Shown: positions 1 through 11,385, counted from the first letter of the stretch. The stretch is DNA of 64,000 bases from Ypsolopha sequella (GCA_934047225.1 CAKOHE010000107.1:682001-746000), one strand, 5' to 3'. Translations and numbers: made by a program. Notes: generated by a model from the sequence alone, not told the origin.

Positions 1-1700
1 ATAAACCATTTTTATGAAAGGTTACTGCAAAATTGATCAAACAATTATTACAGAATTTGAAACACCTTCTTAGTAATATTATATGGAAATATCTCTGATC
101 TTTATTGAGAGAATATTACTTCCAAATTATTCATTCTATTTGCAAACCCACATAAGATTTTACTCAGATTTTCACAACAAAAGCACTCACTTCAAACACG
201 TCACCTACCCTACATAAAGGTCAAACTTAGTTTTCTAAAAAGTAACACTTCACTTCACAAACCTATAGTCAAGAGATTGTTTCTGATCAATTCCAGATTC
301 TCTCGGTCACAAACCTAAATAATAATCTAGAATTTTCAATATTTCTAGTAACCTGACTGCTCAACCATTTTCCTACCTACATCTCTAACACAAAATGTTA
401 CAGGCAACAATATTGGAACCTTCTGGAATTCTGTCCTACCCACTCAACTTCTCGCGCTTTCCCGCGTTCATTTCTATCCCGTAAATAAATTACCACCCTA
501 CATCGAAGCATGATAATACTTACTTATTAGTAAGTATAACCTTGAAACTGAAAAATACCAATAATAGATTACCTACCTATGATTTTACCTGCCTATCATG
601 TCCTAAAACAAATATCCCTAAGCTGTTGGGTGTGTGAATATTTCAAAACTAGAGGAAATTCCTCACATTTACATTTAATTGCGTATGTCAACAGACTCGG
701 GGTGCAATGAGTTCTGGCCTATCCTAGCTAATATTTGATGAAGCGAGGTGAGTTAGTCCTCTAAATGTGCCTAAAAACCTATTACTCCCTAGCCTATCCC
801 TATATGGGTGCAATATGTACATATATAGATAACAAGGATACTTGTGGCCAAAGAACCTACAACCACAAGCGGATAGGAAGGAAAATAAGGTACCCTGCCA
901 AGTGCAATGCAGGAGGAAAGATTTTCTCTCGTGTACAAGCCAGTCTCAGCAGATACTATTAAGGCGCATTTTGCTGACCTCGCCCGAGAGAGGAAATTAC
1001 TGAAATCGGAAAAACACTCCCGGCGATACCCTACATTATTTGTCCTATACAATTTCAAGGTAATTCCTCGCCATACCAGCTCGAGAAACACCCATGCTAC
1101 CCACCCCAGCAACCCCAAACTAGCTACGGATCCTATATTTAATTTACTGAAAGCTACGGTACGATTTTAATACTTTATCAACAAATCGCGATTCAAAAAG
1201 AAACTTGCCTCACAACTTCCCCTGGCCAGCCAAACCTCACGCCGAAGCGATCATCAGTTTCAAGCCTTCGCGACCAAAACATCCGGCAATACCTACATAA
1301 GGTAGCCCAGAATTCTTAGGAAATCATAAGACAAGCCCACTTTGAATATCTAATAAACTATTGATTATGCGCCCGTGACTCTAAATTTTGTACTTCAAAA
1401 CCGAAAATTAAACATTTAGGCTAAACGAGTGCCTGCCGCTTTAAAAAAAATACCTTTGGCAAATACGTCTGCATTGCCCAAGAAGAATCTGCTAATTCCT
1501 CGCAAAAGCGCGCGCAATGGCCTTATAAAGCCTTCTCTCCTACCTCTGTTCGATGCCCACGCAACTTTTCTAGATGTGTTCCTATTGGCTCGCCGTCGCC
1601 TCTCCAAATCGTATGATATTACGTCACACTAACCATCTCACTGCCTTCCTACAACAAACTTGTTTTAACCAGTTCTTCTATCATCAATTGCTGAATATAT
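1..1700. repeat. Left arm of a long inverted repeat
   Basis: This segment is the reverse complement of 55193-56772. The match is directly readable over most of its length, and position 1 pairs with about 56772, so the arm continues past the window start. The inner boundary is sharp: identity runs to 'ctgaatatat' at 1691-1700 and then stops. The left arm has about 117 extra bases near 1210-1330 that are absent from the right arm. Open frames on both strands (about 790-1170) recur in the other arm, but with many replacements, so I do not call a protein. It could be terminal repeats of one very large element or two opposed copies of an unrecognised element. Confidence 0.9.
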
Positions 1701-2886
1701 TTTAGCCTCTTTCCCCCTTTACCCAAAGTTCAATTTTAGTTACAATTTGTTTTCGCGCCTACAAATCCGATTTCTCTGCCGCGGTTTGAGCACGCCACGT
1801 GTAGCTCTGATAATTTTTGAATCTTTCAAGAACATTCGAATTCCAGCCGCCATATTGTTTGTTACACAACAATACTATGCTTTTTAAGATCTTAATGAAA
1901 TAATGAGCAGCATGAACATTTTGTCACAATGATGTTTAGAGTTACAAGGGAAGGTGAAACCCTTAATGGTTCAATCATTCAATATTTCCTTTACTTTAAG
2001 TTGATTATTCATCTAAGCACATGAGTTTTGGTGGACCCTTCGACCTGTGGTTGGTTCCGTCTCAGTTTGGAATGTTGCCAATTTTCCGAAACTTCTAAGT
2101 ATTGAGGTTCATACATCATCTGTATGTTTATTATGAATAAGTACATAATAATTGCCCATTTTAGTGATACCCAATGACAACATACCATGTGGAATGTTAC
2201 AATACTCGATACTACGGCAAATAATAAAAATGTGGACAAGTGCGAGTCGGACTCGCGCACAAAGTTCCGTATCACCACACAAAACGGGTACGCAAACATT
2301 TCATGGTAAACAACAGGGTGTTAAGATCAAGTTGCGGATGCCGAAATCTGGCGATAGTACTCACCCATACTAGCAACTTTCCGTGAAAAAAAAAGAGAAA
2401 TCGAGAAAAAAATATCAAATATAACGACACTTCATCTGTGTGGGAACATCGACTGTTTCGTAAACTATGATCTGTATCTCAGTGGACTAGTCGCTTGATA
2501 AATCCGATAACGGTAACTGTACAGAGCAGCGCGTGGGCATTGTATGAAACAAGACATCTGCTCTCTTGCGCGTTTCGATCAATTATGATTAGTTCGACAA
2601 CAAATCCGAAAACAACCGCTTCTTAGCAAGTATAGTGTACAAAAAAATACCAAATATAAACATTGGTAAATAAAAAAGGATTACATCTCAGCTTAATGCT
2701 GCAGTAGGGGCTACAGCGCTGGTATTCTGCTGAACCCTGACTTAAAATTAATATTAATATTAAAACTTAACCCATACCTATGCTAGGTGGCTTATATTAA
2801 ATATTTAAATACACATTTAAATACAAGAAGAATGTGCAAAATAAAAATATATTTAATTAACAAAAATTTTCATCACAAGACTTAAT
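1701..2886. other. Mostly unrecognised AT-rich DNA with a short dispersed-repeat relic
   Basis: I see no gene here. Around 2235-2275 the text 'aagtgcgagtcggactcgc' followed by 'aaagttccgt' matches the core of a repeat widespread in lepidopteran genomes. The remainder shows no tandem structure, TIR or long coding frame. Confidence 0.5.
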
Positions 2887-3144
2887 TCATTTTTGTAGGT
2901 CTAAAAGGTACTTTTTCAATTTAATACGGAATGCTGCCTTTGTTTTGCACTCTCTGATGGGTGGGGGCAAATCATTCCATACTTTTGACGCCCTGTATCG
3001 AAAACTGCCTTTGAATCCAGCCGATTGATGTTTGGGTACAATAATGAGGTAATCGGAAGCTCTTGTTGCAAAAGATATTTTTTTTGAATAACTGAATGAC
3101 CAATTACAATGGCATTTTTTATTATATATGTGTATTGCGTCCAT
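2887..3144 (-). pseudogene. LINE reverse-transcriptase C-terminal remnant
   Basis: The 85-codon minus-strand frame ends in 'FRYRASKVWNDLPP' followed by a Lys-rich tail. This is the usual C-terminal end of ORF2 in Jockey/CR1-type non-LTR retrotransposons, and LINE-B in this window has a similar 'FRFAASKIWNDLLPP' segment near its own end. Endonuclease and catalytic RT boxes are absent, so only a 5'-truncated copy remains. It lies about 300 bp from the 3' tail of LINE-A but is a separate insertion, because LINE-A has its own full C-terminus. Confidence 0.75.
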
Positions 3145-3623
3145 ATTTAAGATTCGTTGGTGTGCGTAAACGTGGTAGTGGGGCGAGTCATTTGGGCTTA
3201 GATGAATGATCTCTAGTTATGTAACCTTTCTATGGAACAGCTGATTTTAATGATGATGATAATAATTGTTGTTCGTATGGAAGAGTACCTACCATTGCCA
3301 GTTTCCGGCTTCCGCAACTTCATCTTAACACCTAGTCAATGCCATAGCAACATCAAGGCGACAAAAAACAAGTCGCTAAAATGGTAGCGCCTGACAAACA
3401 TTTGTGTACACTGAGTACGGAACACAATTATATATATATTTTTTTTTTTTTTTTTTTTTTTTCCAAGAAACAAACAGTCTTATATATTTATACATAACAC
3501 AAAATATTATTATAATGTAGACCTACAGTTTCCTTACTTGTTATAAAACATTCTAAATATATTAAATAAAACTAAACTAAATAAATATAACTTTAGATTT
3601 ACAAAAAAGCTTTTTAACGTAAG

Positions 3624-6596
3624 CTATACATGCTCAGAGATACACTGCAATAATAATCTTTTAAAACTAATTAAATACTCACTAAATATATCCACGTTAA
3701 CAAACTTATCGTTATACAACCTGCAAGCCCGTCTTATGAAACTATTATTTGCATAACATGTGCGACTACGCGAAATATTAAAAAGTGGTTTATTTCGGCA
3801 ACTTCGTTCCCGACGTCGAGGTACTCTGAAAGCTAACGAGTGCAACAATGTGGGAGCATCAATATAATTGTTAATAATTTTATAAATAATTGACACATCA
3901 ATACAATCACGACGACAACTTAGAGAAACAATCTTTTGTCTTTTCATAGAACTGACATAATCTATATATGTGTGACCAGTACGGTACACAATAGCTTTTA
4001 CAAATTTTTTCTGTACTTTTTCTATTCTTTCAATATGGATTTTATAAAATGGATTCCAAACAGAACTAGCAAATTCTAAGCGACTGCGAACATAGCTGTT
4101 ATAAAGTATCTTGTATGTTAAAGGATTCTTAAAGGGCTTTCCTACACGTAATATGAAACCTAATTGTTTGAAAGCTTTATTTAATATGTTATCTATGTGA
4201 GGTAAAAAGGTAAGTTTTGAGTCCATTAGAACACCAAGATCACGAATTTGATTTACGCGGGTCAGTTCTTTTTGACAGAGTTTATACTTAAAATTGACAT
4301 GAGTTCTCTTTCTGCTAAAGCTTATTACAAAACATTTGTCAGGATTTAAAAGTAAGTTGTTTGATCTACAAAAAGACGCAAAGTTATTTAAATCATTTTG
4401 CAAGATATTGCAATCATCTGTATTACGAATAACTCTAAAAATTTTTGTGTCGTCGGCATATAGTAGTAAATTTGAGCTAGTTATGCATTGAGTAACGTCA
4501 TTAAGATACAAAATAAATAATAATGGCCCTAAATGTGACCCTTGTGGAACGCCAGAAGTAATAGGTTTATACTGAGAAATATAACCTCCCACCGCCACAG
4601 CCTGCGACCGATTTTCGATATAGGATTTTATCCAACGGAAAAGGTCCCCGTGTATACCGAGCTGCCAAAGCTTAAAAAGTAGACGTTCATGACAAATTTT
4701 ATCAAATGCCTTGGCAAAGTCGGTATACACGGCATCTACCTGATAGTTTTTATCTAAGGCATCAAGAATTTCTTCGGTATAAGATATCAAATTTGTATCA
4801 ACGCTACGGCCCCTGAGAAAACCATGTTGGTTTGGAGTTATATGACGACGTACGGCAAGGGACAGCTGGTCGGTAACAATTTTCTCAAGAATCTTACCAA
4901 ACTGGCATAACTTTGAGATGGGCCGATACTTCTCAATGTTGGGGCTAACCTCTCCTTTTGGTATCGGAGTGACCAGTGCGCGTTTCCATAAAGAGGGCAC
5001 ACATCCTTCTCTTAAGGACTTCTCAAACAGCAACGTTATAGGAATAGCTAGATTAGATGAACATTTATTAATTATAATAGGGTGGATGCAATCAGGGCCG
5101 GCACCTTTATTTATATTTATTGATTTTAGGTACTTATGTACAATCTGTTTGGTAATAAATATTGTATCCATTTCCAAAATTGCATCATTTACCGGCGGAA
5201 GATTATCGAAATCAATTTGGTTAGCATTCGATTTCTCGAATACCGAGTGGAAGTGTTTATTAAACAAATCACTTATTTGTGTTCCACTAGATGCCGACAT
5301 ACCCTTATAATGCATAATCTGTGGAAGACCACTCTTTGCAAAAATTGATTTGACGTAGGACCAAAAGAATTTAGGATGAGTAGTAATTTTCATTTCAGTA
5401 GCACATATAAATTTTTTGTAACATACAGTTTCTAATTTAGCGGCTCTTTTCCTAAGTAATTTATAACTATCACGATCTAAAGGATTTCCATAAGTCTTCC
5501 ACAGCTTATGATATTTTCTTTTTTCGTTGAGTAACCTTCTAAGAGGCATAGTATACCAAGGGGGCTTAGAATGAGAGGTGCGTTGGGAGCGCTTTGGAAC
5601 ATATTTGTTTATTAAACGGTTTAATATTTCATAAAAAATTGAAACACATTCTTCCACTGCGCGGCCCAAAAACAGCGAAAACCAGTCTATTTCAGACAAC
5701 TCACGATTTATTTCCGTATAATTTGCATCGTAAAAGCGATATACTAGAGTAGGGGCAGGCTTAAGAGTAGGTATGTAGGACAGAGTTAATTCTATTTGAA
5801 GGGCCTTGTGATGTAAATCTTCAGGTGTCAGAGGATAATCACTGGTGAGTACGGTGCAGTTTTTATTACAGAAAATAAGGTCAAGAATTCGTTGATTAAT
5901 ATTAAAGCTATTGTTATACTGTTCTAAGCCTGAAAAAGATAAGAACTCGTGCAGTGATTGTACCGACAGGTTATTGCTAGTATCAAGACACATTTTAGAG
6001 CAAGCTGATGTCCACCACTTAGCATCAGATATGTTAAAATCACCGGTTATAAGAAAAATATCATTAGGATTTTCTATTACTATCTGGCTACTAATTTCAA
6101 AAAAGTTTATAAGTGTGTCTTTATGCAATGGTCCATGCGGTATGTAAACGCAACAGATATGCAAAAAGATTTTTCCTCCATTGTTCGGCTGAGGTAACGG
6201 TATTGTTATCCAGAGGCATTCGGAGGAAATGAGCGAGGGGCAAGGCCAGTCCCTCCGCACGGGTAAGTACTCGCGACGTACTGCAATGATCACCCCCCCA
6301 CCTCGTTCCGCACCACTCTCGACAGCAGATCGATCGCACCTATAAACTATATACCTATCATCGAAAAGTTCCCGGTCGTAAAAATTTGTGGTCAACCAAC
6401 TTTCAGTAATACAAATGAAATCATATTCAGATTGCACAATTTGCGCGTAAAAACTATGCGTTTTTGTACGAAGTCCGCGTACATTTTGATAATAACCGCT
6501 AAAGATAGAACTATGAGACGCCATTGTAGTTAAGAAGAAACATATTTGTATAAGAGTACGTAATATATAAAAGAGTGCGGGCGTATTGCAATTCAT
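3624..6596 (-). CDS. LINE-A ORF2: endonuclease plus reverse transcriptase
   Basis: An uninterrupted 990-aa protein. Residues about 25-260 form an exonuclease-endonuclease-phosphatase domain that would nick target DNA; the reader can see 'YYQNVRGLRTK', 'ICITESWL', 'RGGGVIIAVR', 'LITGDFNI' and 'ILDLIFCN'. Residues about 480-760 are the reverse transcriptase, with 'VYTDFAKAFDKI' near 627, 'SGVPQGSHLGPLLFILY' and the catalytic 'LLLYADDTKIF' near 712. Both aspartates are present. The C-terminal part has the 'ERIEKVQKKFVKAI' helix found in this group. The length is normal for the family. The start at 6596 is provisional, because the endonuclease proper begins about 27 residues in. This is the best-preserved LINE protein in the window and could be functional. 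Confidence 0.9.
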   Translation of the reverse strand: MNCNTPALFYILRTLIQICFFLTTMASHSSIFSGYYQNVRGLRTKTHSFYAQIVQSEYDFICITESWLTTNFYDRELFDDRYIVYRCDRSAVESGAERGGGVIIAVRREYLPVRRDWPCPSLISSECLWITIPLPQPNNGGKIFLHICCVYIPHGPLHKDTLINFFEISSQIVIENPNDIFLITGDFNISDAKWWTSACSKMCLDTSNNLSVQSLHEFLSFSGLEQYNNSFNINQRILDLIFCNKNCTVLTSDYPLTPEDLHHKALQIELTLSYIPTLKPAPTLVYRFYDANYTEINRELSEIDWFSLFLGRAVEECVSIFYEILNRLINKYVPKRSQRTSHSKPPWYTMPLRRLLNEKRKYHKLWKTYGNPLDRDSYKLLRKRAAKLETVCYKKFICATEMKITTHPKFFWSYVKSIFAKSGLPQIMHYKGMSASSGTQISDLFNKHFHSVFEKSNANQIDFDNLPPVNDAILEMDTIFITKQIVHKYLKSININKGAGPDCIHPIIINKCSSNLAIPITLLFEKSLREGCVPSLWKRALVTPIPKGEVSPNIEKYRPISKLCQFGKILEKIVTDQLSLAVRRHITPNQHGFLRGRSVDTNLISYTEEILDALDKNYQVDAVYTDFAKAFDKICHERLLFKLWQLGIHGDLFRWIKSYIENRSQAVAVGGYISQYKPITSGVPQGSHLGPLLFILYLNDVTQCITSSNLLLYADDTKIFRVIRNTDDCNILQNDLNNFASFCRSNNLLLNPDKCFVISFSRKRTHVNFKYKLCQKELTRVNQIRDLGVLMDSKLTFLPHIDNILNKAFKQLGFILRVGKPFKNPLTYKILYNSYVRSRLEFASSVWNPFYKIHIERIEKVQKKFVKAIVYRTGHTYIDYVSSMKRQKIVSLSCRRDCIDVSIIYKIINNYIDAPTLLHSLAFRVPRRRERSCRNKPLFNISRSRTCYANNSFIRRACRLYNDKFVNVDIFSEYLISFKRLLLQCISEHV

Positions 6597-6867
6597 ATGA
6601 AAATGAATGCCTGACTATTATTGCACAAAAATATAACATGTAGCATAAGTCACTTTGTAAATACAAGGTAATAATATTATCGAGATGCAGTGATAAGTAC
6701 TTAATTGCGATGAGGGTAAACAAAAACAAAACATTATTAGTTTCATAGTCGGTGGTTGCAGGTTGCTCTTCAAATTCAGAAAATATATGACGCAATATAA
6801 TATAGGTATAATCGTATATTATTATTAGTAAGACGTTAAGTACCGAAAAACACGAAACAATAAAAAG

Positions 6868-7886
6868 TCACATTATCTTGTCGAAATTGAAATTTTTGTT
6901 GATCAACATTACTTTGGATGACTCAGTCTTTCTTGCCAAGATTTTGCAGTCTCGTATCCACAAATAAGCGAGCTTGCCGTCCTTCTTCAGCTGGCGGGCA
7001 CGCTTGAGTAATATCTTGCTGGTTGGTGTGAGATGGTCGCCCAGGTACAGGTTTACGGCTGGGCCATCTATGCCTATGGAGGAAGTTGTTATGCCCCTAC
7101 GAGCCCGCACTGCCGACAAAAGTTGGTCCTTATATATACGCCGGGTGAACTTCACGATGACGGCCGGAGCACGAGAGTTTGACGAATTTATGGTTTTATC
7201 TTCATCGCTGTCGCTGGTTTTATTGTTGCTACCTCCGTCAGTTTCGAATCGACGCACCCGCTGTATGCTATCAATGGAATTGTCCTCTAGCTTAAAACCT
7301 ACTGCAGTATAGTACGAAGGATAGTAATTAGGTTTTCTCCCTTTTTCAATGGCAAACCTGAGATTTCAACATTGTTTATCCTAGCATATTGTTCCCGAGC
7401 GTCATTTTCATATTGGAGGGTAGATATAATCTCTTTCGCTGCGGTAAGATCGGACTGCAAGGTCGTAATAAGATGAGATTTTTTTTCAACTGCAATTACT
7501 CTGTCTTCTAATTCAGAAAAACGTTTTTCCATTTCAGTAACTTTTATATTAATATTCTGAATGCCGGTTGAGCATGTTTGCAAGTCAGACTTTAGTGTAT
7601 TTATGTCGAATTTTATCGAAACAAAATCACCTCGAAAATCTTTGATCTCCTTCAGAACAGCTGCAATACCTGCCTGTGTCTCGTTTGAGGCACTGGAGGA
7701 GGCAGGAGAAATGGAATTTGTAGGCAGATTACGACAGGCGGGGCATTTCCATGTAGCCTTTCTCTCTGAATTCATGCGCCGATAGCCGGCCTCCGTGACG
7801 CCAGCGCAGCCATGGTGAAGCGACCCATGGCATGCATTACACAAAACGGCGTCAGTAACCACTTCATTACACTGAGCACAATTCAT
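6868..7886 (-). pseudogene. LINE-A ORF1: PHD finger, coiled coil, FP25K-like domain (frameshifted)
   Basis: Two minus-strand frames join across a shift near 7300-7312. The first (7886-7299) begins 'MNCAQCNEVVTDAVLCNAC' and continues with His and Cys residues plus 'WKCPAC', a PHD-type zinc finger. A long heptad region rich in Leu, Glu and Lys then suggests a coiled coil for trimerisation. The second frame (about 7312-6868) carries 'VVKFTRRIYKDQLL'-like text (here 'VIVKFTRRIYKDQLL') and 'LTPTSKILLKRARQLKK', resembling the C-terminal domain of baculovirus FP25K-type proteins also found in CR1-like ORF1s. By family analogy ORF1 binds element RNA. A single-base indel is the only break I can see. 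Confidence 0.82.
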
Positions 7887-8010
7887 TTTCTTGATGTAGA
7901 ATGTTTATTTGTATTAACGGTTCAATATTAGCGACACTTTATTGGCGCGGTAATAGCGCAAGCTCACGCGATACAGAATACAGAACCGTCCACTAAAGGG
8001 GCAGAGCGCT

Positions 8011-8589
8011 GACTATATATTATTTTTTATTTTATTATATTTTATTATTATTACCAAAAAGAACAATTAAATAAAATTAAAATTGTATTTACTTAAATTT
8101 AATAAAATATATATTTATATAAGAAATATAGAATTTAATCAAATATGCCTATAATGCTACGTACTAAAGCAGGACATGAAACTTAGCGAGACATACTATA
8201 AATGTAACACTTTGTGTATAGAAATGTAGGAATCTGATAGTCACAAGTGAAACGAACCAATAACTGGATTGCATGCGATCACAAACAACAGGTTGTGTTC
8301 TAATTTACAATTGAATTTATGGTAATTGCTTATTTATGGGATAATTAAGATAATGAAACAGAAATCACTGAAAGCACTGCATTTTTAAAAATAAAAAATA
8401 TTTCTGTAACTTGTGTTAGTAGAATTGTGTTAGTAGTATTGTGTTAGTAGCTTAAAGTATACATAAGTAAACTATAGAGCACGCGCATCGCTAGTAGCGC
8501 CTCGTGCCGACCGTAAGCAGTTTCCATAGTACAAACTGCTGATTCATTTTGTTTATATCACTGATTAATTTTGTTATATCAATGAAAAT
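8011..8589. other. AT-rich DNA without recognised gene
   Basis: Nothing with coding character. A short hairpin-prone, GC-richer segment lies near 8478-8530 ('gcatcgctagtagcgcc'). Confidence 0.5.
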
Positions 8590-8840
8590 AATAGTAGTTT
8601 ATGCTACAAGGGCGCAAAGGAATAAATTACGAGGACGATTTAAAACACGAGCGTAGCGAGTGTTTTAAACGTAACCGAGTAATTTATTCCTTTTACGCCA
8701 GTGTATCATACTACGTTTTTCAATGCATAGTGTGAGGAAATGAAAACAAATATAATCTTGTGATCTTTAAATTATGATTGGCTCAAAAGGATTGTATCCA
8801 GAGCCGTTAAACAGTGGAAAAAAAAGTACAACATCTATGG
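8590..8840. repeat. 251-bp direct repeat, copy A, with palindromic core
   Basis: Nearly identical to 11135-11385 in the same orientation. Both begin 'aatagtagtttatgctac' and end 'aacatctatgg'. The first 121 bases form an imperfect palindrome: 'gtagtttatgctac' pairs with 'gtatcatactac', 'ggaataaattac' with 'gtaatttattcc', and 'tttaaaacac' with 'gtgttttaaa', around the centre 'gagcgtagcgag'. A foldback-type element is the simplest reading. Confidence 0.9.
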
Positions 8841-9133
8841 AACAGTGCTCGCCAATCTTTATGTCGCCTCTGAGTGAGTTACGAGTGCAACTTTGCGCAG
8901 GTACAGTCAAGGAAACAATACTATCAACGGTTGATTATTAAATGTTTACTATAAGTGGGAAGGTGTACTTGTTGTACCTAGCTATTGAAATATTTATTTA
9001 TTATTTTAGTGCAATCTTAAGTATATAAATAAAACGCATTAATATTAAAAATAAGTAAATTTATAATGTACAAATATAAGCAAATACGTTGTTACTTTAT
9101 TTAGAGAGGTGAGACACCATCTATAAAAACTGG

Positions 9134-9250
9134 TTACCTACTTGAAGAAGGAACATTTTCGTCCGAATCACTATCGTCTGTAAAATTTTGGTCCTCCTCA
9201 GTGTCGTCAGTGTCCTCCTCCTCCTCACATTGTCGCCTTAAAACGCTATA
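9134..9250 (-). pseudogene. Acidic reading-frame relic beside the 47-bp array
   Basis: A minus-strand frame reads 'RRQCEEEEDTDDTEED', then 'FTDDSDSDENVPSSSR', then stop. Acid/Ser-rich stretches like this are common at the N-termini of transposases and nuclear proteins. The ATG contained in the adjacent array unit (9264-9266) is in a different phase: a run of five T on the minus strand puts it one base out, giving MPRGRYSVFKATM then stop. The end of the frame, 'AGTAGgtaacc', could also serve as a splice donor. I do not recognise the gene. Confidence 0.35.
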
Positions 9251-10042
9251 ACGACCGCGAGGCATAACAACAACAATTAACTTTAACAAACGCTATAACG
9301 TCCGCGAGGCATAACAACAACAATTAACTTTAACAAACGCTATAACGACCGCGAGGCATAACAACAACAATTAACTTTAACAAACGCTATAACGACCGCG
9401 AGGCATAACAACAACAATTAACTTTAACAAACGCTATAACGACCGCGAGGCATAACAACAACAATTAACTTTAACAAACGCTATAACGTCCGCGAGGCAT
9501 AACAACAACAATTAACTTTAACAAACGCTATAACGTCCGCGAGGCATAACAACAACAATTAACTTTAACAAACGCTATAACGTCCGCGAGGCATAACAAC
9601 AACAATTAACTTTAACAAACGCTATAACGTCCGCGAGGCATAACAACAAAAATTAACTTTAACAAACGCTATAACGTCCGCGAGGCATAACAACAACAAT
9701 TAACTTTAACAAACGCTATAACGTCCGCGAGGCATAACAACAACAATTAACTTTAACAAACGCTATAACGTCCGCGAGGCATAACAACAACAATTAACTT
9801 TAACAAACGCTATAACGACCGCGAGGCATAACAACAACAATTAACTTTAACAAACGCTATAACGACCGCGAGGCATAACAACAACAATTAACTTTAACAA
9901 ACGCTATAACGACCGCGAGGCATAACAACAACAATTAACTTTAACAAACGCTATAACGACCGCGAGGCATAACAACAACAATTAACTTTAACAAACGCTA
10001 TAACGACCGCGAGGCATAACAACAACAATTAACTTTAACAAA
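9244..10042. repeat. 47-bp minisatellite, 17 copies
   Basis: Seventeen head-to-tail 47-bp units run from 9244 to 10042; successive 'acgctataac' starts at 9244, 9291 and 9338 fix the period. Units are almost identical. The main variable base is A or T in 'cg(a/t)ccgcg': copies 1, 3-5 and 13-17 carry A, copies 2 and 6-12 carry T. Copy 9 has one further change. On the minus strand each unit holds an ATG and a 9-codon frame (MPRGRYSVC, stop), and the A/T site is a synonymous Gly third position. Confidence 0.97.
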
Positions 10043-11134
10043 CTAAATCAACAAAACAACAAATAAAGGCAACACAGACAGATTCAACGATTAACTTAAC
10101 GAGTCATAGAATTTGCGCGTGTGTAGTGTACGGACGTAGCACTAATACTAACGCATAGTGTTGACACCTGCTAAATGGTGAGCGGGGGGTGTGGTGCGGC
10201 ACGCAGGCGGGTGTGCTCCGCGCCGTCGCTCCTGTAACGTCCCCCTGACACCGTAAAACGGCTATTGCGTCGCCTCCTGCGTCTATCTTCAGAGGCGACT
10301 AAAGATTGGCGCGCACTGTATGAACAGTGTTCATACCCGTGCTTACGCTATAATTTGCTTACGCGCGCTCTATATTTTACTTATGTATACTCTAAAGTTA
10401 GTACTATTAATTTATGTGTAGGTACTAATAATTTTGTAGCAACATATACTGATGAAGGTTATGGCGAAAAGTAATTTATTGAATTGCAAAAGTAATTTAA
10501 ATTTTCTGGCCGCAGATGTAAGATTGTAAAGTCTTTTTTTTATTTTCATTACATTTTGATAGGCATTAAATACGCTCGGAAGGAAAGGGTGGCATCAAAG
10601 AAACAATTACGTTTAGCCGTCAGGGGGTAGACCAGGGTGATATCATACCTACGCACAGTATGTCATTTTGTGCTCTTGTTTTTGTGATGAGTTTCTCAAA
10701 TAACAATTTACCGTGTTTTAGGAGATGTAAGAGTAGTTCAAAGTATAAAAAATTATTGAAAATTTAGGGCAAAAAAATATTTGTTTTTTTAAACTATATT
10801 TGGGCCCACTGGTGCATCAGTAAAATGATAAATAAAATTTACATATGACTCAAATGACATACAGGAAGTGGTCAGAAAATTTAACTTCATGCTCTACCTT
10901 CCACGTGATAGGAGTGACGTCATTTGGCCGCAAGTGCGCCGAAAAGAATAAACCAGGGATCTGCACAAGAGTGTCATCATACGTAGACTGGATCGAATCT
11001 CTGGTTTGGCCAGGGGAGTGAGACGTGACGCCACCTAATTTACTGTCGTTAATAAAATATTACTATACGAAAACACCAGAGACATTATAAATACAATAAC
11101 TACGGGCTCAAAAGGACGAGAATCCAGACCCGTT
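10043..11134. other. Unrecognised DNA with a possible MITE
   Basis: 10080-10330 is GC-richer, with no frame I trust. A short inverted pair, 'ccccctgac' at 10241 and 'gtcaggggg' at about 10618-10626, followed inward by 'taaaacg'- and 'cgttta'-like text, could bound a MITE of roughly 390 bp. No target duplication was confirmed. Confidence 0.35.
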
Positions 11135-11385
11135 AATAGTAGTTTATGCTACTAGGGCGAAAAGGAATAAATTACGAGGACGATTTAAAACACGAGCGTA
11201 GCGAGTGTTTTAAACGTAACCGAGTAATTTATTGCTTTTACGCCCGTGTATCATACTACGTTTTTCAATGCATAGTGTGAGGAAATGAAAACAAATATAA
11301 TCTTGTGAACTTTAAATTATAATTGGCTCAAAAGGACTGTATCCAGAGCCGTTAAACAGTGGAAAAAAAAGTATAACATCTATGG
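11135..11385. repeat. 251-bp direct repeat, copy B, with palindromic core
   Basis: Partner of 8590-8840. The palindrome spans 11139-11259. Just upstream (11105-11134) a diverged copy of the repeat's own 3' motif occurs ('gggctcaaaaggacg' followed by 'atccagacccgtt'), so the junction itself is repetitive. Confidence 0.9.

Larger units (their letters stand above)
3432..8010 (-). mobile_element. LINE-A, near full-length non-LTR retrotransposon
   Basis: A minus-strand element with ORF1 (6868-7886), ORF2 (3624-6596) and a 3' poly(A), seen on the + strand as a T run of about 25 bases at 3438-3462. The two-ORF order, an APE-type endonuclease fused to RT, and an ORF1 with an N-terminal PHD-like zinc finger suit the CR1/Jockey part of the LINE tree. 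The 5' end is placed near 8010 by the end of leader-like sequence upstream of ORF1. A target duplication could not be fixed because both flanks are rich in 'tatata'. ORF2 is open throughout; ORF1 has one frameshift. Confidence 0.88.

Noticed and set aside
789..1170. Overlapping frames of 109 and 87 codons, repeated in the right arm (55605-55986)
   Set aside because: Both strands are open in both copies but changes between copies often replace amino acids; there is no motif, so coding is not supported.
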